A DNA stretch of 64,000 bases from Monodelphis domestica (GCF_027887165.1 NC_077230.1:338902322-338966321); one strand, 5' to 3'. Positions 1 through 10,740 are shown, counted from the first letter of the stretch. Made by a program: numbers and translations. The notes: generated by a model not told the origin, from the sequence alone.

Positions 1-27
1 AATGTTTTCTTGTGTCCTTTGTTAATA

Positions 28-122
28 CAATGCACATTTATTCAATACTCCCTATGTGCTGAGCACTTGGGCTAGGCCTTGAGTGAGTTCCAAAGTTTAG
101 AAAAATAGCAATGCTCACATAA
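28..122 (+). repeat. Ancient dispersed repeat, family D (fragment)
   Basis: Degenerate match to a repeat seen many times in this window, with the order 'catttatt', 'tatgtgctgagcact' and then, beyond an intervening MIR-like insert, 'ctaatgggagac' near 375. I call it family D because I could not assign it to a named family. Weak copy. Confidence 0.35.
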
Positions 123-346
123 CTCCTTAAGGTCTGTAATCTGTTACCTGCATTCATTTAAGCCTTACAACCACCTGGGAGGTTATAAGTGCCACAGATC
201 ATCATTATCCCCATTTTATAGAGGAAGAGCCTGAGGCTTGGTCAATCACATGGTCACAGCCTCGAAGGGGTCGAGATAGGATTTGAACCCAGCTCTTTCT
301 GCCTAGATACACAGCACTCTAGCCCCTTTGCCACACTACCTACCCT
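123..346 (-). mobile_element. MIR/THER1-type SINE
   Basis: Reads as the reverse complement of a MIR-type SINE: 'ccccattttatagagg', a diverged 'gtcacag' core, then 'gatttgaacccag' (inverted tRNA B-box side) and a 'gccacactacct' end. It appears to split the family D copy on either side. Confidence 0.65.
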
Positions 347-411
347 CAGGAGTTATGTGATCTAATGGGAGACAAAGCAGCAATAAGTATAGTTGTAATT
401 CACAGAAAAGT

Positions 412-608
412 GCATTGTTCAGTCTTTTTCATTCTCCAGCTCTTCTTGGCAAATATGCTGGAGTGCTCTGCCATTTCCTTCTCTAGCTCATTTGGCAGAT
501 GAGGAAACTGAGGCAAACAGGATTAAGTGCCTTGCCCGCACAGCCAGTAAGTCTGTCAGATTCAAAGTCAGGAAGATGAATGTAACCATTGAGCTACCTA
601 GCTCCCCC
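412..608 (-). mobile_element. MAR1-like marsupial SINE
   Basis: Inverted copy. It begins near 'tgttcagtctttttcatt', contains 'gccatttccttctctagctc' and 'gatgaggaaactgaggcaaa', and ends at the tRNA-like head 'gagctacctagctcccc'. Several small internal losses. Confidence 0.8.
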
Positions 609-754
609 AATGCTATAAGTTCATGAGAGAGAAAAACACCAAGTTCTGTGTATTTAAGGCTATTGGCCACAAAAGGCATCGTGGATCAGGAAGCAAAGCA
701 ACACTTATTTTTACACCTTGTCTTTTAGGCCACTTAACATCAAGTCAAGTTTGT

Positions 755-860
755 AAGTGCCAGGCATTGTGCTAAATGCTGGGAATACAAACAAGCAGAA
801 AGAAAAACATTCCCTGCCCTCCAGGAGCTTCTGTTCTAATGGCGAATGGTAACATTAAGG
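755..860 (+). repeat. Ancient dispersed repeat, family D
   Basis: Contains 'tgccaggcattgtgctaa', 'gggaatacaaacaag' and 'cctgccctccaggagctt' in the order shared by the other family D copies. Non-coding. Confidence 0.6.
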
Positions 861-1074
861 GGAGAGGAGGAAGAGATGAAGTTTACCCTGCGTACGGACA
901 TCTGAGAGCAAGTTAGAGTCAGGAATACAGTCTGGAGGCAAACAAAGACATGACTGACCTTGGCATCCTCCTTAAGAGGGAAGTTGTGGGCTGCAGGTAT
1001 TGAGTGTGGGAGGTCCAGAGGTCCCAGAGTAATTTTCCAGGGCCAGGAAGAAAAGGGAAGAGGAATGGAATAAG

Positions 1075-1165
1075 CAGGTTCCTACTATGTGCCAGGCACT
1101 GTGCTATGCACTTTACAAATATTTCATTTGACAACCTAGAGAGGTAGGCTTCTATTATAAAGTCC
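1075..1165 (-). mobile_element. MIR-type SINE fragment
   Basis: Only the 3' part is present, inverted: 'tactatgtgccaggcact' followed by 'ctttacaaatatttcattt' and 'gaggtaggc'. Confidence 0.55.
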
Positions 1166-1624
1166 AGGAGGAAAGTCAAGTGCATGCTGGAGAGGAATGA
1201 AGACATGGGTGGTCTGGGCATCCTCCCAGACAACTAGATTACCTATTTGTGTCTAATGAGTTTTAGTCATACATATCTCATTCTGCTTCTAATTCACTAG
1301 GTTTCTTAAGGGATTAATTAAATTGCATCCTTGTTGTTTAAGAGCTTTTGGAATTGAGGAAATGACACTAAAAGGATATAAATGAAATAGAAAGATAGGG
1401 AACTTTTTACTAAAAGAATCCATTGTCTTGAGCTTCAGAAATTAAATAGATTAATAGCAGAACTGACACTGAACAGGATCTGTTACTACCTAGGTGGAAT
1501 ACAGGAAGGACAAGTATAGAAGAGTGCGGCAGGGAAGGAACAAGAAAAGCTCACCTGCAGAGCAGGAGAGCAGGTCTAAAAAATGAAATGGATGCTTATA
1601 TAGAAAATCTACTGGGAGTCAATA

Positions 1625-1745
1625 TTTGCTAGCTGGGGGATCTTGGACAAGTCACTTTCAAGGCCTCAGTTTCTTTTTATGGAAAATGGAGACATAACAG
1701 GATCATTGTGTATGTCAAATAAGATGATGATTGTGAATCACATGG
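1625..1745 (+). mobile_element. MIR-type SINE fragment
   Basis: Plus-strand core: 'gctagctgggggatcttgg', 'caagtcactttcaaggcctc', 'ttatggaaaatggagac'. The tRNA-like head is missing or unrecognisable. Confidence 0.55.
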
Positions 1746-2086
1746 GTGTTCTGTGTCGGTTCTGCTATTGAACTATTTAACTTATGAAAGTCAAGAAAAT
1801 CCGTTGTGAGTCTTATAGTACTTTAGAAATATGTTCCTAATTATATTATGTAGGTAAGTATACTTGTCCTCCATTGCTCCTAGAGTTACAATTATCCCAT
1901 GAGAGAAGAGATATGAAACTACCTTGAAAGTTAAAAGCACAACACGTAAGTAGTTAGGTGTTTATCTCAAAACTTCTATGAATGCATGTAATCTCTGGGT
2001 TTTAAAGATATTTCTGAACAGGGGACTAGCCTGAAATTTCTGAATGGTGATAGTTGTTGGCAATTACAATTAAATTCCGTTATGAC

Positions 2087-2520
2087 CAATTTTTTTTTTA
2101 AGATGATGGGGTTTTTTCCCCATAGTTGATTCATGTTCTCTCCCTCCCCTGTTCCCTCCTCTCCTGGACTTGACAAGCAATTCTACTGGGTTATACATAT
2201 ATTATCCAAATCCTACTTCCATATTATTAATTTTTGCAATAGCGTAATCTTTTAAAGCCAAAACCTCCCAATCCTATGCCCATATAAACAAGTGACAAAT
2301 CATGTTTTTCTTCTGCGTTTCTGCTCCCACAGTTCTTTCTCATAAGTCCCTCAGGATTGTCCTGGATCATTGCATTGCTATTAGTAGCAAAGTCAGTTAC
2401 ATTTGATCATCCCACAATGTTTCAGTTACTGTATACAATGTTCTGGTTTTGCTTACTTCACATTCGTTCATATAGATCTTTGCAGTTCTTATAGAAGTCC
2501 AAAAGTTGATGTTTCTGATA
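2087..2520 (-). mobile_element. L1 LINE 3' end, 5'-truncated
   Basis: Inverted L1 tail. It starts with a T-run (inverted poly-A) at about 2090, followed by the marsupial L1 3' signature 'tctccctcccctgttccctc', 'caagcaattctactgggtta', and inverted ORF2-proximal sequence such as 'tggatcattgcattgctatt' and 'gcttacttcacattcgttc'. No coding capacity remains. Confidence 0.7.
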
Positions 2521-2559
2521 GTGATGCTGTGGAGAGACAGGTCTAGCTAGAAAGACTGG

Positions 2560-2875
2560 GGTAAAGATTGCTAACAACTCCCTTTTGTTTGACATTCTAA
2601 GCCCTTCACAGCCTGACTGGAGCCCTTTCCAGGTTTTTTCTACTTTACTTTTCTTCTTGTTTTCCACTCTCTAGTTAAACTGGCCTGCCTTTTGTTCCTA
2701 TGATAAGCTGTTCTCTCTCTTCCCTCCCTCTGTTCCTCTAGAACAGGCTGTCCCCTATACCTGGAACGCACTTCTTCCTCACCTCTCCCTCTTAGAGCTC
2801 TATTTCAATCTTAATTCAAGTGCTGTCTCCTACAGGAATCCTACCTCCCTTCAGAAACCACTTCATATCTATTTC
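2560..2875 (+). mobile_element. L2 LINE relic
   Basis: Ancient L2 3' region on the plus strand: 'taagcccttcacagcctgac', 'agttaaactggcctgcc', 'ctggaacgcacttcttcctc', 'caagtgctgtctcctacagg'. The order of these blocks is that of L2 ORF2 end to 3' UTR. Heavily decayed. Confidence 0.6.
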
Positions 2876-2879
2876 TTTG

Positions 2880-2914
2880 TTTTTTCTTTTTTCTTTTATT
2901 TTTCCAATTACATG
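2880..2914 (-). mobile_element. L1 3' end, left part of a split copy
   Basis: T-rich inverted L1 tail with 'tttccaattacatgtagaaa'. The same L1 continues at 3137 after a SINE inserted into it. Confidence 0.6.
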
Positions 2915-2925
2915 TAGAAACAGTT

Positions 2926-3125
2926 CTTTTTTAACCCCTTACCTTCCCCCTTAGAATCAATGCTGTGTATTGGTTCCAAGGCAGAAGATCAGTAAGGACT
3001 AGGCAATGGGGGTTAAGTGACTTGTCTAGAGTCACACAGCTAGGAATTGTCCGAGACCATATTTGAACCCAAGACTTCCTGTCTCTGAGCCTAGCTCTCA
3101 ATCCACTGAGCCACTCAGCTGCCCC
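2926..3125 (-). mobile_element. Marsupial tRNA-derived SINE (type A), inserted in L1
   Basis: Full-length inverted type A SINE. Tail: 'cccttaccttcccccttaga', 'gtattggttccaaggcagaa'. Body: 'gggggttaagtgacttgtct'. Head: 'gagccactcagctgcccc'. It is flanked by a near-perfect target duplication, 'tagaaacagtt' at 2915-2925 and 'tagaaacaatt' at 3126-3136, so it moved into the L1 around it after that L1 arrived. Confidence 0.9.
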
Positions 3126-3136
3126 TAGAAACAATT

Positions 3137-3400
3137 TTAATGATTGTTTTCTGACATTTTGTATTCTGATCCTCTCCCTTCCCCCCCTTCCCTCATGGTA
3201 AATAGTCTGATATAGATTATACCAATGCTTTCATGCAGTATACGTTTCCATATTGCTTATGCTATGACAGAAGACATATCACATACACAATTAAAAAAAA
3301 CTCATGAAAGAAATAAAATGGAAGATGGTACGCTTTGATCTGCATAGATTTCATTTTCTATGTACATATTGTTCCCTCCCCACCACCACCCTCCCCCCAA
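3137..3400 (-). mobile_element. L1 3' end, right part of a split copy
   Basis: Continuation of the L1 at 2880: 'ctgatcctctcccttccccc', 'aatgctttcatgcagtatac', 'catattgcttatgctatgac'. The right end is uncertain. Confidence 0.55.
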
Positions 3401-3414
3401 CCTTCTCAAAAGAA

Positions 3415-3512
3415 TGTGAACTAAAGGATAAAGACTATTTCCTTTTTTTTCCAAACCCAGCACAATGCCTGGCACATAGTAGGTGCTTAATGCAATTTGA
3501 CAAATGACAGAA
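3415..3512 (+). mobile_element. L2-type 3' end
   Basis: Plus-strand 3' terminal segment: 'aaaggataaagactatttcc', 'cagcacaatgcctggcacat', 'agtaggtgcttaatgcaa'. Confidence 0.6.
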
Positions 3513-3705
3513 TGAACTTTAAAGTACACACCTAAGGCTCTTTATAGCCAAAATAAGAGTGAGTTTTTAGCTGGATTCTTTAACAGGCAACTCTACTGAT
3601 GTGAAACTTCAGGCCTGGAACTCTATCTTTCTTTCCTTAACTTCTAATCCTTAGTCATTCCTCCCCTTAAGCAAAGCTTGGAACACACACCCCAGTCAGT
3701 GAAAG

Positions 3706-3960
3706 ATAGCTAGGTGGTACAGTGAATAGAGTGTCCAACCTGAGTTAAAATCTAGCTTCAAAAACATCCTAGTGATGTGTCCCTGGGCAAATCACTTAGT
3801 GTCCTCTGACTGCCTCAGTTTCTTCAACCAGAAAATGGAGATAATAATAGCATCAAACCCCTAGGGTTGCTATGAAGATAAAATGAGACATTTGCAAAGC
3901 ACTTAGTACAATACCTGGCATATGCTAAGGGCTTAATAAATGCTTATTCCCTTCCCTTAT
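3706..3960 (+). mobile_element. MIR/THER1-type SINE
   Basis: Nearly complete plus-strand copy: head 'agctaggtggtacagtg', core 'tgtccctgggcaaatcactt', 'ctgcctcagtttcttcaacc', and the 3' end 'acctggcatatgctaagggc' plus 'ttaataaatgcttatt'. Confidence 0.75.
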
Positions 3961-4372
3961 TTGCATTTCCAAACAGATGCCTGCTACACTTCTTCCCTTA
4001 TGTTCTTTCTCCAGCTTCTCCTTTTTCCCCTCATCACATCTCACACACCAAACTGTCTCCCTTTTTCCAAAGATGATAGCTGACTTGGTAAACTCATGTT
4101 AACACAGTGCTAATGAGCTCCTTGGAGACCTTCCCTCCAGTGCTCAAGTCACATGTGTATTCCAACAAGAAAGAGACTTCTGGGAACATTAAATGGGGAA
4201 AGTCCTTCAGTGCCACTGGTGTTGTGGTGACTCTTATCTTGTCATCTTGTAAGTCCTCCATAGAAAATGGAAGCTGGTAAGAGGCAGATCTAGCTATCCC
4301 CAAGTGAAATGGGCTGATTCAAGAGAGTGTATATGAGGGACCCTCTAGTTGGAGATTCTGGAGACTCTAGGG

Positions 4373-4573
4373 CCATGTTGGCAAACCTATGGCACATGGG
4401 CCAAACAGGACTCTTCACGTGTGCCTGAGGACATTTCTCATATGACCCACCCCTCTGCCCAGTAGCCCAATAGGAGTGCTTCCTCCCTCCTCTGGCTGTG
4501 GTAAGGCGGGGGCTTACATGCTGCATGAGGGTGCTATTTGGGCACTCATTCTCTAAAAGGTTCACCATCACTG
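4373..4573. mobile_element. hAT-type non-autonomous DNA transposon (201 bp)
   Basis: Short element with imperfect terminal inverted repeats: 'ccatgttggcaaacct' at the left and 'aggttcaccatcactg' at the right (11 of 16 positions pair). It is flanked by a perfect 8-bp direct repeat 'ctctaggg' at 4365-4372 and 4574-4581. An 8-bp duplication with TIRs starting CA is typical of hAT elements. No transposase. The interior ('cagtagcccaataggagtgc') is shared with copies at 27767 and 45548. Confidence 0.88.
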
Positions 4574-5124
4574 CTCTAGGGTGTCAAGGGAATAATGAGT
4601 CAAGTATGAGTAAAAGTAGATTCTCTCTGAGAAAACTTTCCTGCTTAGAAGATGCTCTGATTCTCAGACTGAATTTTCAAAGGTTATACAAGCCAAGAGG
4701 TGAACATACCAGTTCACAATCCTGAAGAGGCAACCTGGAAGTAAAGACTGTATCTTCCTTGACTAAGGAACCATCTAGCTAAATTTCCCAGAAAGGGTAG
4801 CAGCAAAGGGATAAACTTTCTGGCTACAACTCAGAAAGACACAGAGGAATAGAGGGAGGTATGTCTAGAATAATAAGGAGCTACCTGGAAGCAATTAGGA
4901 GTACTTGAAGTATTTCTTTGGTTTGGATTGAATTGGATAAAATAACATAAAAATATAAACTTGAACAACTGAGATTAGGATAAAATATCTGAGGCATCGG
5001 TTGTCAAAATAGCATGATAAGTGTTGTAGCTTTTCAGACAGTTATATTCTTAGAACTGTTTTAAGGTCTAACTTTTTTTGAAAAGGACTTTTCTCCTATA
5101 AAAGATCTCCCAATTCCTGACTGC

Positions 5125-5305
5125 TGGGAATAATAGCACTAGATTTTGAGTCCAAAGACCTGGGCTCTTGTCCTTGCTCTGCTACTTTACTACCCATTTG
5201 ACCTTGAGCAAGTCATTTGAACTCCTCTAGCATTGGTTCCCTCATCTGTAAATTAAGAGTGTGGAGCTAAAGAATCACTAAGTTTTCTTCCAGCCCTGGA
5301 TCCTA
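5125..5305 (+). mobile_element. MIR-type SINE
   Basis: Plus strand: 'gatttgatgt'-type head is diverged ('agattttgagtccaaagacc'), followed by 'tgagcaagtcatttgaactc', 'ttccctcatctgtaaatta' and 'cttccagccctgg'. Confidence 0.6.
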
Positions 5306-5867
5306 GGGTTTGTCTAGCCAGCGGATCTCACAACACCCACTGATTGAAGATCCTAGAACTGGCACTAGCACTCTCAGTGACTGTGGCACCACGCCCCAGA
5401 GTTTGTTCTGTTTCCCAAAGAACTACCCCTCAATGGAAGCACGATTCCACACTGACTTAGACCACCTGTCGTTGTTCCTCAACATTCCAATGCAATACCA
5501 TTATAGAAATGAGAATTTAGAGATGTTCTTGTCCTTTTTTGTGTGTCAAGGATTCCTTTTGTGAGTGTGGTGAAACTGATGGACTCTACCACAAAAGGAA
5601 GGAAATGCTAACTTTCAAAGAACAGATAGTAAAAATAAAGTCGTATTTTTTCCCATCCAAATTCATGGACCCCCTCAAGTCTTACAGAACCCTTAGATCC
5701 CAGGGAAAGCTGGTCCAACAGACCAGAGAAAACTGTTTCCAGTGAAGACTAAGGTCAAGACAGGTAAAGAAAGCAGCTTGCCTAAGCTCGGAAACAGAGT
5801 CGGGGGCTTGAATGCAGTTTTCTGTCTCCAAATCAGCTCGATTTCTATTATGTGTCACATCCTGGGC

Positions 5868-6078
5868 ATTGAGGTGGTACTGTGGATTGAACACTGGACT
5901 TGGAAGCCGGAAGACCTGAATTTGAATCTGACCTCATACACTTGTTAGTTGTGTGACCCTGGGCAAAAACTTAACCTCTGTCTGCCCAAGTTTACTCATC
6001 TGGCTTGTTATGAAAGTCAAATGATATTCATAAGTGCTTTAGAAACCTTAAAGCACTATATAAATGCTATGAGGTGCC
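5868..6078 (+). mobile_element. MIR/THER1-type SINE
   Basis: Plus-strand copy with head 'gtggtactgtggattgaac', B-box region 'cctgaatttgaatctgacct', 'gtgaccctgggcaaaaactt', and a 3' end 'aaagcactatataaatgcta'. Confidence 0.7.
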
Positions 6079-6397
6079 TTGCTTTAGGCTGAGGCTCAGC
6101 GCTTCTTGAATAGCCTTCCATCTAGCCCACGGGTAATAATAGCAGCTGACATTTACACAGCATTTTAAGGTTAACCAAGGACTTTAGGTCCCTGTCTCAT
6201 AAACTTCTGGTTGCCTCATTTCCCCACCTACATGGCAGCTTCTTGGCTGAGGGATGTCATCCTGTTCTTGGGGACAGGATTAAAGCCGTAGTTGAGTCCT
6301 TTGTCCTCCTTATATCTCTTTCATGACATTGTAGGAAAATTTAACAGAATTCAATGTTGGCGCCTTAGAGCTTAATTATTCCAGCCCTTTTCTAAAC

Positions 6398-6662
6398 ATG
6401 TTTTGTTGTTCAGTCATTTCAGTTGTGTCCGACTCTCCATGACCCATCTTGGGGCTTTTGTTTGTCAGATACTGGAGTGGTTTGCCATTTTCTTTTCTGG
6501 CTCGTTGGACAGATAAGTAAACTGAGGCAAACAGGGTGAGGTGACTTGCCCAGGGTCCTACAGCTAGTCCTATAGCTGAGGCCAGATTTGAACCCAAGAA
6601 GATAAGTCTAATCAACTCCAGGCCTGGCTGGTACTCTGTCCTCTGAGTCACCTAATGCCCTA
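6398..6662 (-). mobile_element. MAR1-like marsupial SINE
   Basis: Inverted, near full length: 'tgttgttcagtcatttcagt', 'gtgtccgactctccatgacc', 'tactggagtggtttgccatt', 'aaactgaggcaaacagggtg', and head 'gagtcacctaatgccct'. Confidence 0.85.
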
Positions 6663-7213
6663 TTCCTCAATACAAATTAGAAAACTGGATCCCAGAGAAA
6701 TCGTGATATGGAGGTCATGATGGTCAGCTCATAGTTGAAGGCCTGGAATTCAAACCTAAGTCATCAGAGAGTAGACTCAGGACTCTTGATGCTATAACAT
6801 GGTACCTTTCTTAGAGCCAGAAGATGCCCAGAGTTTGAGTCTCCCGAGTCTTGCCTCTGACATTTAGAAGATGCTTGCCTCTTGCCCCATGTGACTCCTG
6901 GCAGCCGCAAGATTGGCCTCTGACCCAGATGGAGGTCAAATCTGTCCAACCAGGGAGACCCAAAAAAAGTGACGTCAGCGGGGTATAAACTATGGATCAG
7001 CGAAGTTTGTGCTCTCTCTTCTAGCCAAGCAGCGAAAGTGAACAGGGACGGGTAGAGAGCAGGGAGCTCTAGGCCACTGGCCACCAACCACAGGGGAAAG
7101 GGCTTCGTGTCTGTCCAACCCACTTTCACCATTTAATAAATATTTATAAATTAATATGCAGACCATAAAAATTTAACCTTAACACAGGCATATGAGATAG
7201 TTTGTAGCTTTGT

Positions 7214-7389
7214 AAACAGTAGAGCATCTAGCGGTGAGCCCTCATCTTTTTTTTTTTAAACAGTAGAGCATCTAGAGGTGAGCCCTCATCTTTTTTTTTT
7301 TAAACAGTAGAGCATCTAGCGGTGAGCCCTCATCTTTTTTTTTTAAACAGTAGAGCATCTAGCGGTGAGCCCTCATCTTTTTTTTTTTT
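7214..7389 (+). repeat. Four-copy tandem repeat of a 43-45 bp unit
   Basis: Units at 7214-7257, 7258-7301, 7302-7344 and 7345-7389. Each reads 'aaacagtagagcatctag', 'cggtgagccctcatc' and a T-run of about 10-12. The unit fuses host flank to the poly-T tail of the SINE that follows, so it was amplified after the SINE inserted. Unit 2 carries one substitution (agagg for agcgg). Confidence 0.92.
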
Positions 7390-7507
7390 AAACCCTTACC
7401 TTCTGTCTTAGAACTATACTGTGTATTGGTTCTAAGACAGAAGAGTGGTAAGGGCTAGGCAATGGGGGTTAAGTGACTTGTCCAGGGTCACACAGCTAGG
7501 AAGTTGT
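7380..7507 (-). mobile_element. 5'-truncated type A SINE with target duplication
   Basis: Inverted tail and middle of the type A SINE ('aacccttaccttctgtctta', 'gggggttaagtgacttgtcc', 'gtcacacagctagg'). The tRNA-like head is missing. Flanked by the 15-bp direct repeat 'gtgagccctcatctt' at 7365-7379 and 7508-7522. Confidence 0.9.
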
Positions 7508-7667
7508 GAGCCCTCATCTTAAAGGTTACTTTAAGTAGCCCTCAGAGAGATCCGTGTTGGGTCAGTGAGGTAATGGTTTCTTCATCAGACCCTCTGTACT
7601 TCTGTTAAGTCCCCCCACACCCACTCTCTTCTCTCCTTCACGCACCCTGACTACTAGATTAGGAGTC

Positions 7668-7812
7668 GGTGGGGCTGCTTTAAATTTGGGCTCTTCTACT
7701 TCCCTTCTCACCTTGGACAAAGCTCTGCCTTCCTCTTGGCCTCAGTTGTTTCCTCTGTAAAATGAGAGCTTTGGATTAGATGAACGTGACATTCTCTTCC
7801 AGCTTGGAATAT
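7668..7812 (+). mobile_element. MIR-type SINE
   Basis: Plus-strand copy: 'cttggacaaagctctgcctt', 'ttggcctcagttgtttcctc', 'tgtaaaatgagagctttgga' and 'cttccagcttgg'. Confidence 0.65.
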
Positions 7813-8364
7813 ACCTCTCGTCACCCTAACTAGGAACAATACTGAACTGAGAGGTAACTTAGTATGTATTTGTTCCTTAACTTAAGAATCATTTGAGCAA
7901 ACCCTAAATTTCGCCTCCCATCTCCAATTTCTCTCTGTGTGCCTTCGCCTTTCTCCCTCTCTCCGTCTGTGTCTGGGTCTCTATTGCAGTGTCTCTCTCT
8001 GCTTCCATATGGGCTCTGGGTCTATCTTTCCTTCCACAGTAGGTAAAAGGTTTTCCATCCCTGATGACGATCTTGTCCCTAACGTGTGGGGCGCACACCT
8101 CGAACCCTGAATCTGCTCAGACATGCCTATTTACAAGGTTGGGTGGAGTTCTGAGGCTACACACCTGTCGTCCATTAGTCACACCCGTATCGGAGCATTA
8201 ATAATCCTGATATCTATGCTTGAGATTCTGGATTTCTAAACAAAGAAGTGTAGAAACTCTTCCACATGGCAAAACTAGGATTTCTCTTTTTGGGAATGTC
8301 ATTCATGTTGGGCATAGTCATGCTTGTAGTGTAAGAGAAATAAGAGGCAGGTCGGAGCCAACAC

Positions 8365-8512
8365 TTACAGGCTGCTTTTGAATAGTTCTGATGACAGCCC
8401 TTTGAGAGGGTTAGTTCAAGTTAGCAGGAAACCGAGACCCTATGAAGTGGGGTGACTTGCCCAGGGTCACACAGTCATTATGTGGCAGAGCCAGGACTCA
8501 GTTCCAGATCCA
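8365..8512 (-). mobile_element. MIR-type SINE
   Basis: Inverted copy: 'gtggggtgacttgcccaggg', 'tcacacagtcattatgtggc', 'agagccaggactcag'. Confidence 0.7.
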
Positions 8513-9037
8513 GGCAATTTCCTCAATATCCAGAACAGATTATATATGCATCTGAGTTATGATTGACTTGTCCAGAAGAAAAATGTGGAAGAACAAAGAT
8601 ACCCATCAGAAAAAAAGGGAAAAGCCCCTTTAAAAATATGTTTTTAAAGACAGTAATTAAATCCCTTCCATTTGAATAGCTATTCAAATCTGGTACTACA
8701 CCCTATTTACCCTGAACAAAGGGCAAGCTAGGAACTAAAAGGATTGTTCTTGCTTTTACAGATCACCAAACTTCACTCATAGCATCTCTATCAAAATGAA
8801 CCTAATTTCTCTAAAGCCTTTGTCTTAGCTTCATATCTTTCTTCACTGCTGCAGCATGAAGAGGCTCTTTACAACTGACCTCCAACTGTTAGTTTTCCCC
8901 TCTGTCAGATGAAGGAGTTGGACTAAATGATCTTAAATTTCCCTTCTAGTGGTAAGAGTCAATTCTCACATTCTGTTTTTAATCCGCTATAAGGTACCTA
9001 TTATTTTCAAGGCACTGTAATCCACATTAGAATTCCT

Positions 9038-9293
9038 TGTGGGAAGCTGGGTGGCCCAGTGGAGAGAATGCTGGGCTTCCTGAGTTCAAATCTGGCCTCA
9101 GATGCTTACTAACTGAGTGACCCTGGCAAGTCACTTGACTCTGTTTGTCTCAGTTTTCTCATCTGTAAAATGGGCTTGAAAGGGAACTGGCAAACCACTC
9201 TAGTTTCTTTGCCAAAAAACAAAACAAAACAAAACAAAAAAATAAATGGAGTCATGAAGAATCTAAAATGACTAAACAACAACCACCTTTTTT
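9038..9293 (+). mobile_element. MAR1-like marsupial SINE
   Basis: Plus-strand, near complete: 'gggaagctgggtggcccagt', 'ctgagttcaaatctggcctc', 'cagttttctcatctgtaaaa', 'aactggcaaaccactctagt', end 'aaatgactaaacaacaac'. A (CAAAA)n run at about 9219-9240 has grown inside the 3' domain. Confidence 0.85.
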
Positions 9294-9424
9294 GGCTGTA
9301 GTTATCAGTGTTTTTAAGGTTCTTCCAGTTCTGAAATTCTATATTTTGACTTTTAAGATTTCTCTTTTCTAGCTCTAACAATTATTGGTCAGTGTTCCTA
9401 TCTGGTTCTACCATTCTATGACTA

Positions 9425-9895
9425 GGGTTTTCTCTTTTCTTTTTATTTAGTTTCCTTTTCATTTGGATTTTTTATTTTAATAACAAATTTCCACATAAAT
9501 TTTCTGAAGTTATATGATCCATATTGTCTCCCCTTCTTCTTCCCTCTCCCCTCCAAGAGATGACAAGCAATTCAATCTGGGCAATACAGGTATTATATAA
9601 TTTTAAAAAATGTTTTCAGTCAGTGAATATATTCTCTTATTGACTGTGTCCCCACAAATGTTTCAATCCATACTCAGTCCATTACCTCTCTCAAATGCAA
9701 GGAGCATGTTTCATTATGAAATTAGTATTCATCATTATCTAGAGTTATGACTGGTCATTGCATTGACCAAGGGTCCTAAGTCTTTCCAAGTTGATTGATT
9801 TTACTATATTGTTGTTATTGTGCAAATGGTTCTGCTTCTGCTCACTTCACTTTACATCTGTTCATACAAGTTTTCCCAGATTTCTGAAAAACTAG
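9425..9895 (-). mobile_element. L1 LINE 3' end, 5'-truncated
   Basis: Inverted: T-rich start, 'cccttcttcttccctctccc', 'gatgacaagcaattcaatct', 'actggtcattgcattgacca', 'ctgctcacttcactttacat'. A parallel copy to those at 2087 and 18150, more complete at its 5' side than the latter. Confidence 0.75.
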
Positions 9896-10210
9896 GATTA
9901 TGATTTTTAAGGATAAAGAAAATGAAAATAATCTCTCTTACCACTCCCAACCCCCCAAAGAGACAAGCGTTGGGAGAAAATCAGAAGGAAGTCCACCTTC
10001 TTAGCTGACGGTCCTGGAATATCTGGAAGCAGATTTTGAGCACGTGGATTTGCTTGATGGGGGGTAGAACCATCCTTGTTATTTGGCTGAAGCATTTTTA
10101 GACAATATCCTAAAACTCCTTCCCAAGAGTAGAGTGGCCTACTTGCATTGTTAACATAATAGAAAGTGTGAGTTTATACTTGAATCTGACTTTATATCTC
10201 TCACAGCACT

Positions 10211-10266
10211 TACACACACACACACACACACACGCACACACGCACACACGCACACACGCACACACC
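10211..10266. repeat. (CA)n microsatellite with CG interruptions
   Basis: About 10 CA repeats followed by a regular (CGCACACA)-like pattern, a compound Z-DNA-prone tract. Confidence 0.95.
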
Positions 10267-10740
10267 TGAAAATGGAAGGTTTTCTGAGAATGGCTAGTAA
10301 TTCCTGCATTGCCTGCAGGAATGTGAGTGAGACAAGGAATTACTTAGAGCTGGATTTCCAACAGAACAAGATAAAATAGGAATGGAAGGTGTCTTCTTCA
10401 TCCTTCAAGCTTCCCGGGGCCCCCAGTAGCATTTGAAAACAAATAAGGCAAAAGTGTAATTTTAGAGACTCAAATCATCAGCCAAAGGATAATTGGACAC
10501 TTATCAGATCCTGGTGAAACAAAAAATGGAATTAGTGATGTCACGAGCAGCATAGTTGGCAGCTTCCCAGAACTTCATTCATCTAATTATCCTGTCCTCC
10601 AGAACCCCTCAAATACAGCCTTCAGGTTCTCCCTATGCTGAGTTTCAGACTGGCCATGACCCATGATTAGAGGAATCCAAATGAAAATGGGTGGTCTGTT
10701 GAGTAGAGGATCATTTAACCATCAGGTGCCTTAAAAGAAT
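10267..10740. other. Unique block, candidate conserved non-coding element
   Basis: No recognisable transposon in about 470 bp. Visible motifs include a CRE/AP-1-like 'gtgatgtcac' at 10535-10544, a GATA-type 'ttatcag' at 10501-10507 and homeodomain-type 'taattatcc' near 10585. Conservation cannot be judged from one sequence. Confidence 0.4.

Noticed and set aside
7214..7389. CRISPR-like array
   Set aside because: No unique spacers; contiguous tandem units including a SINE poly-T, in a mammalian genome.
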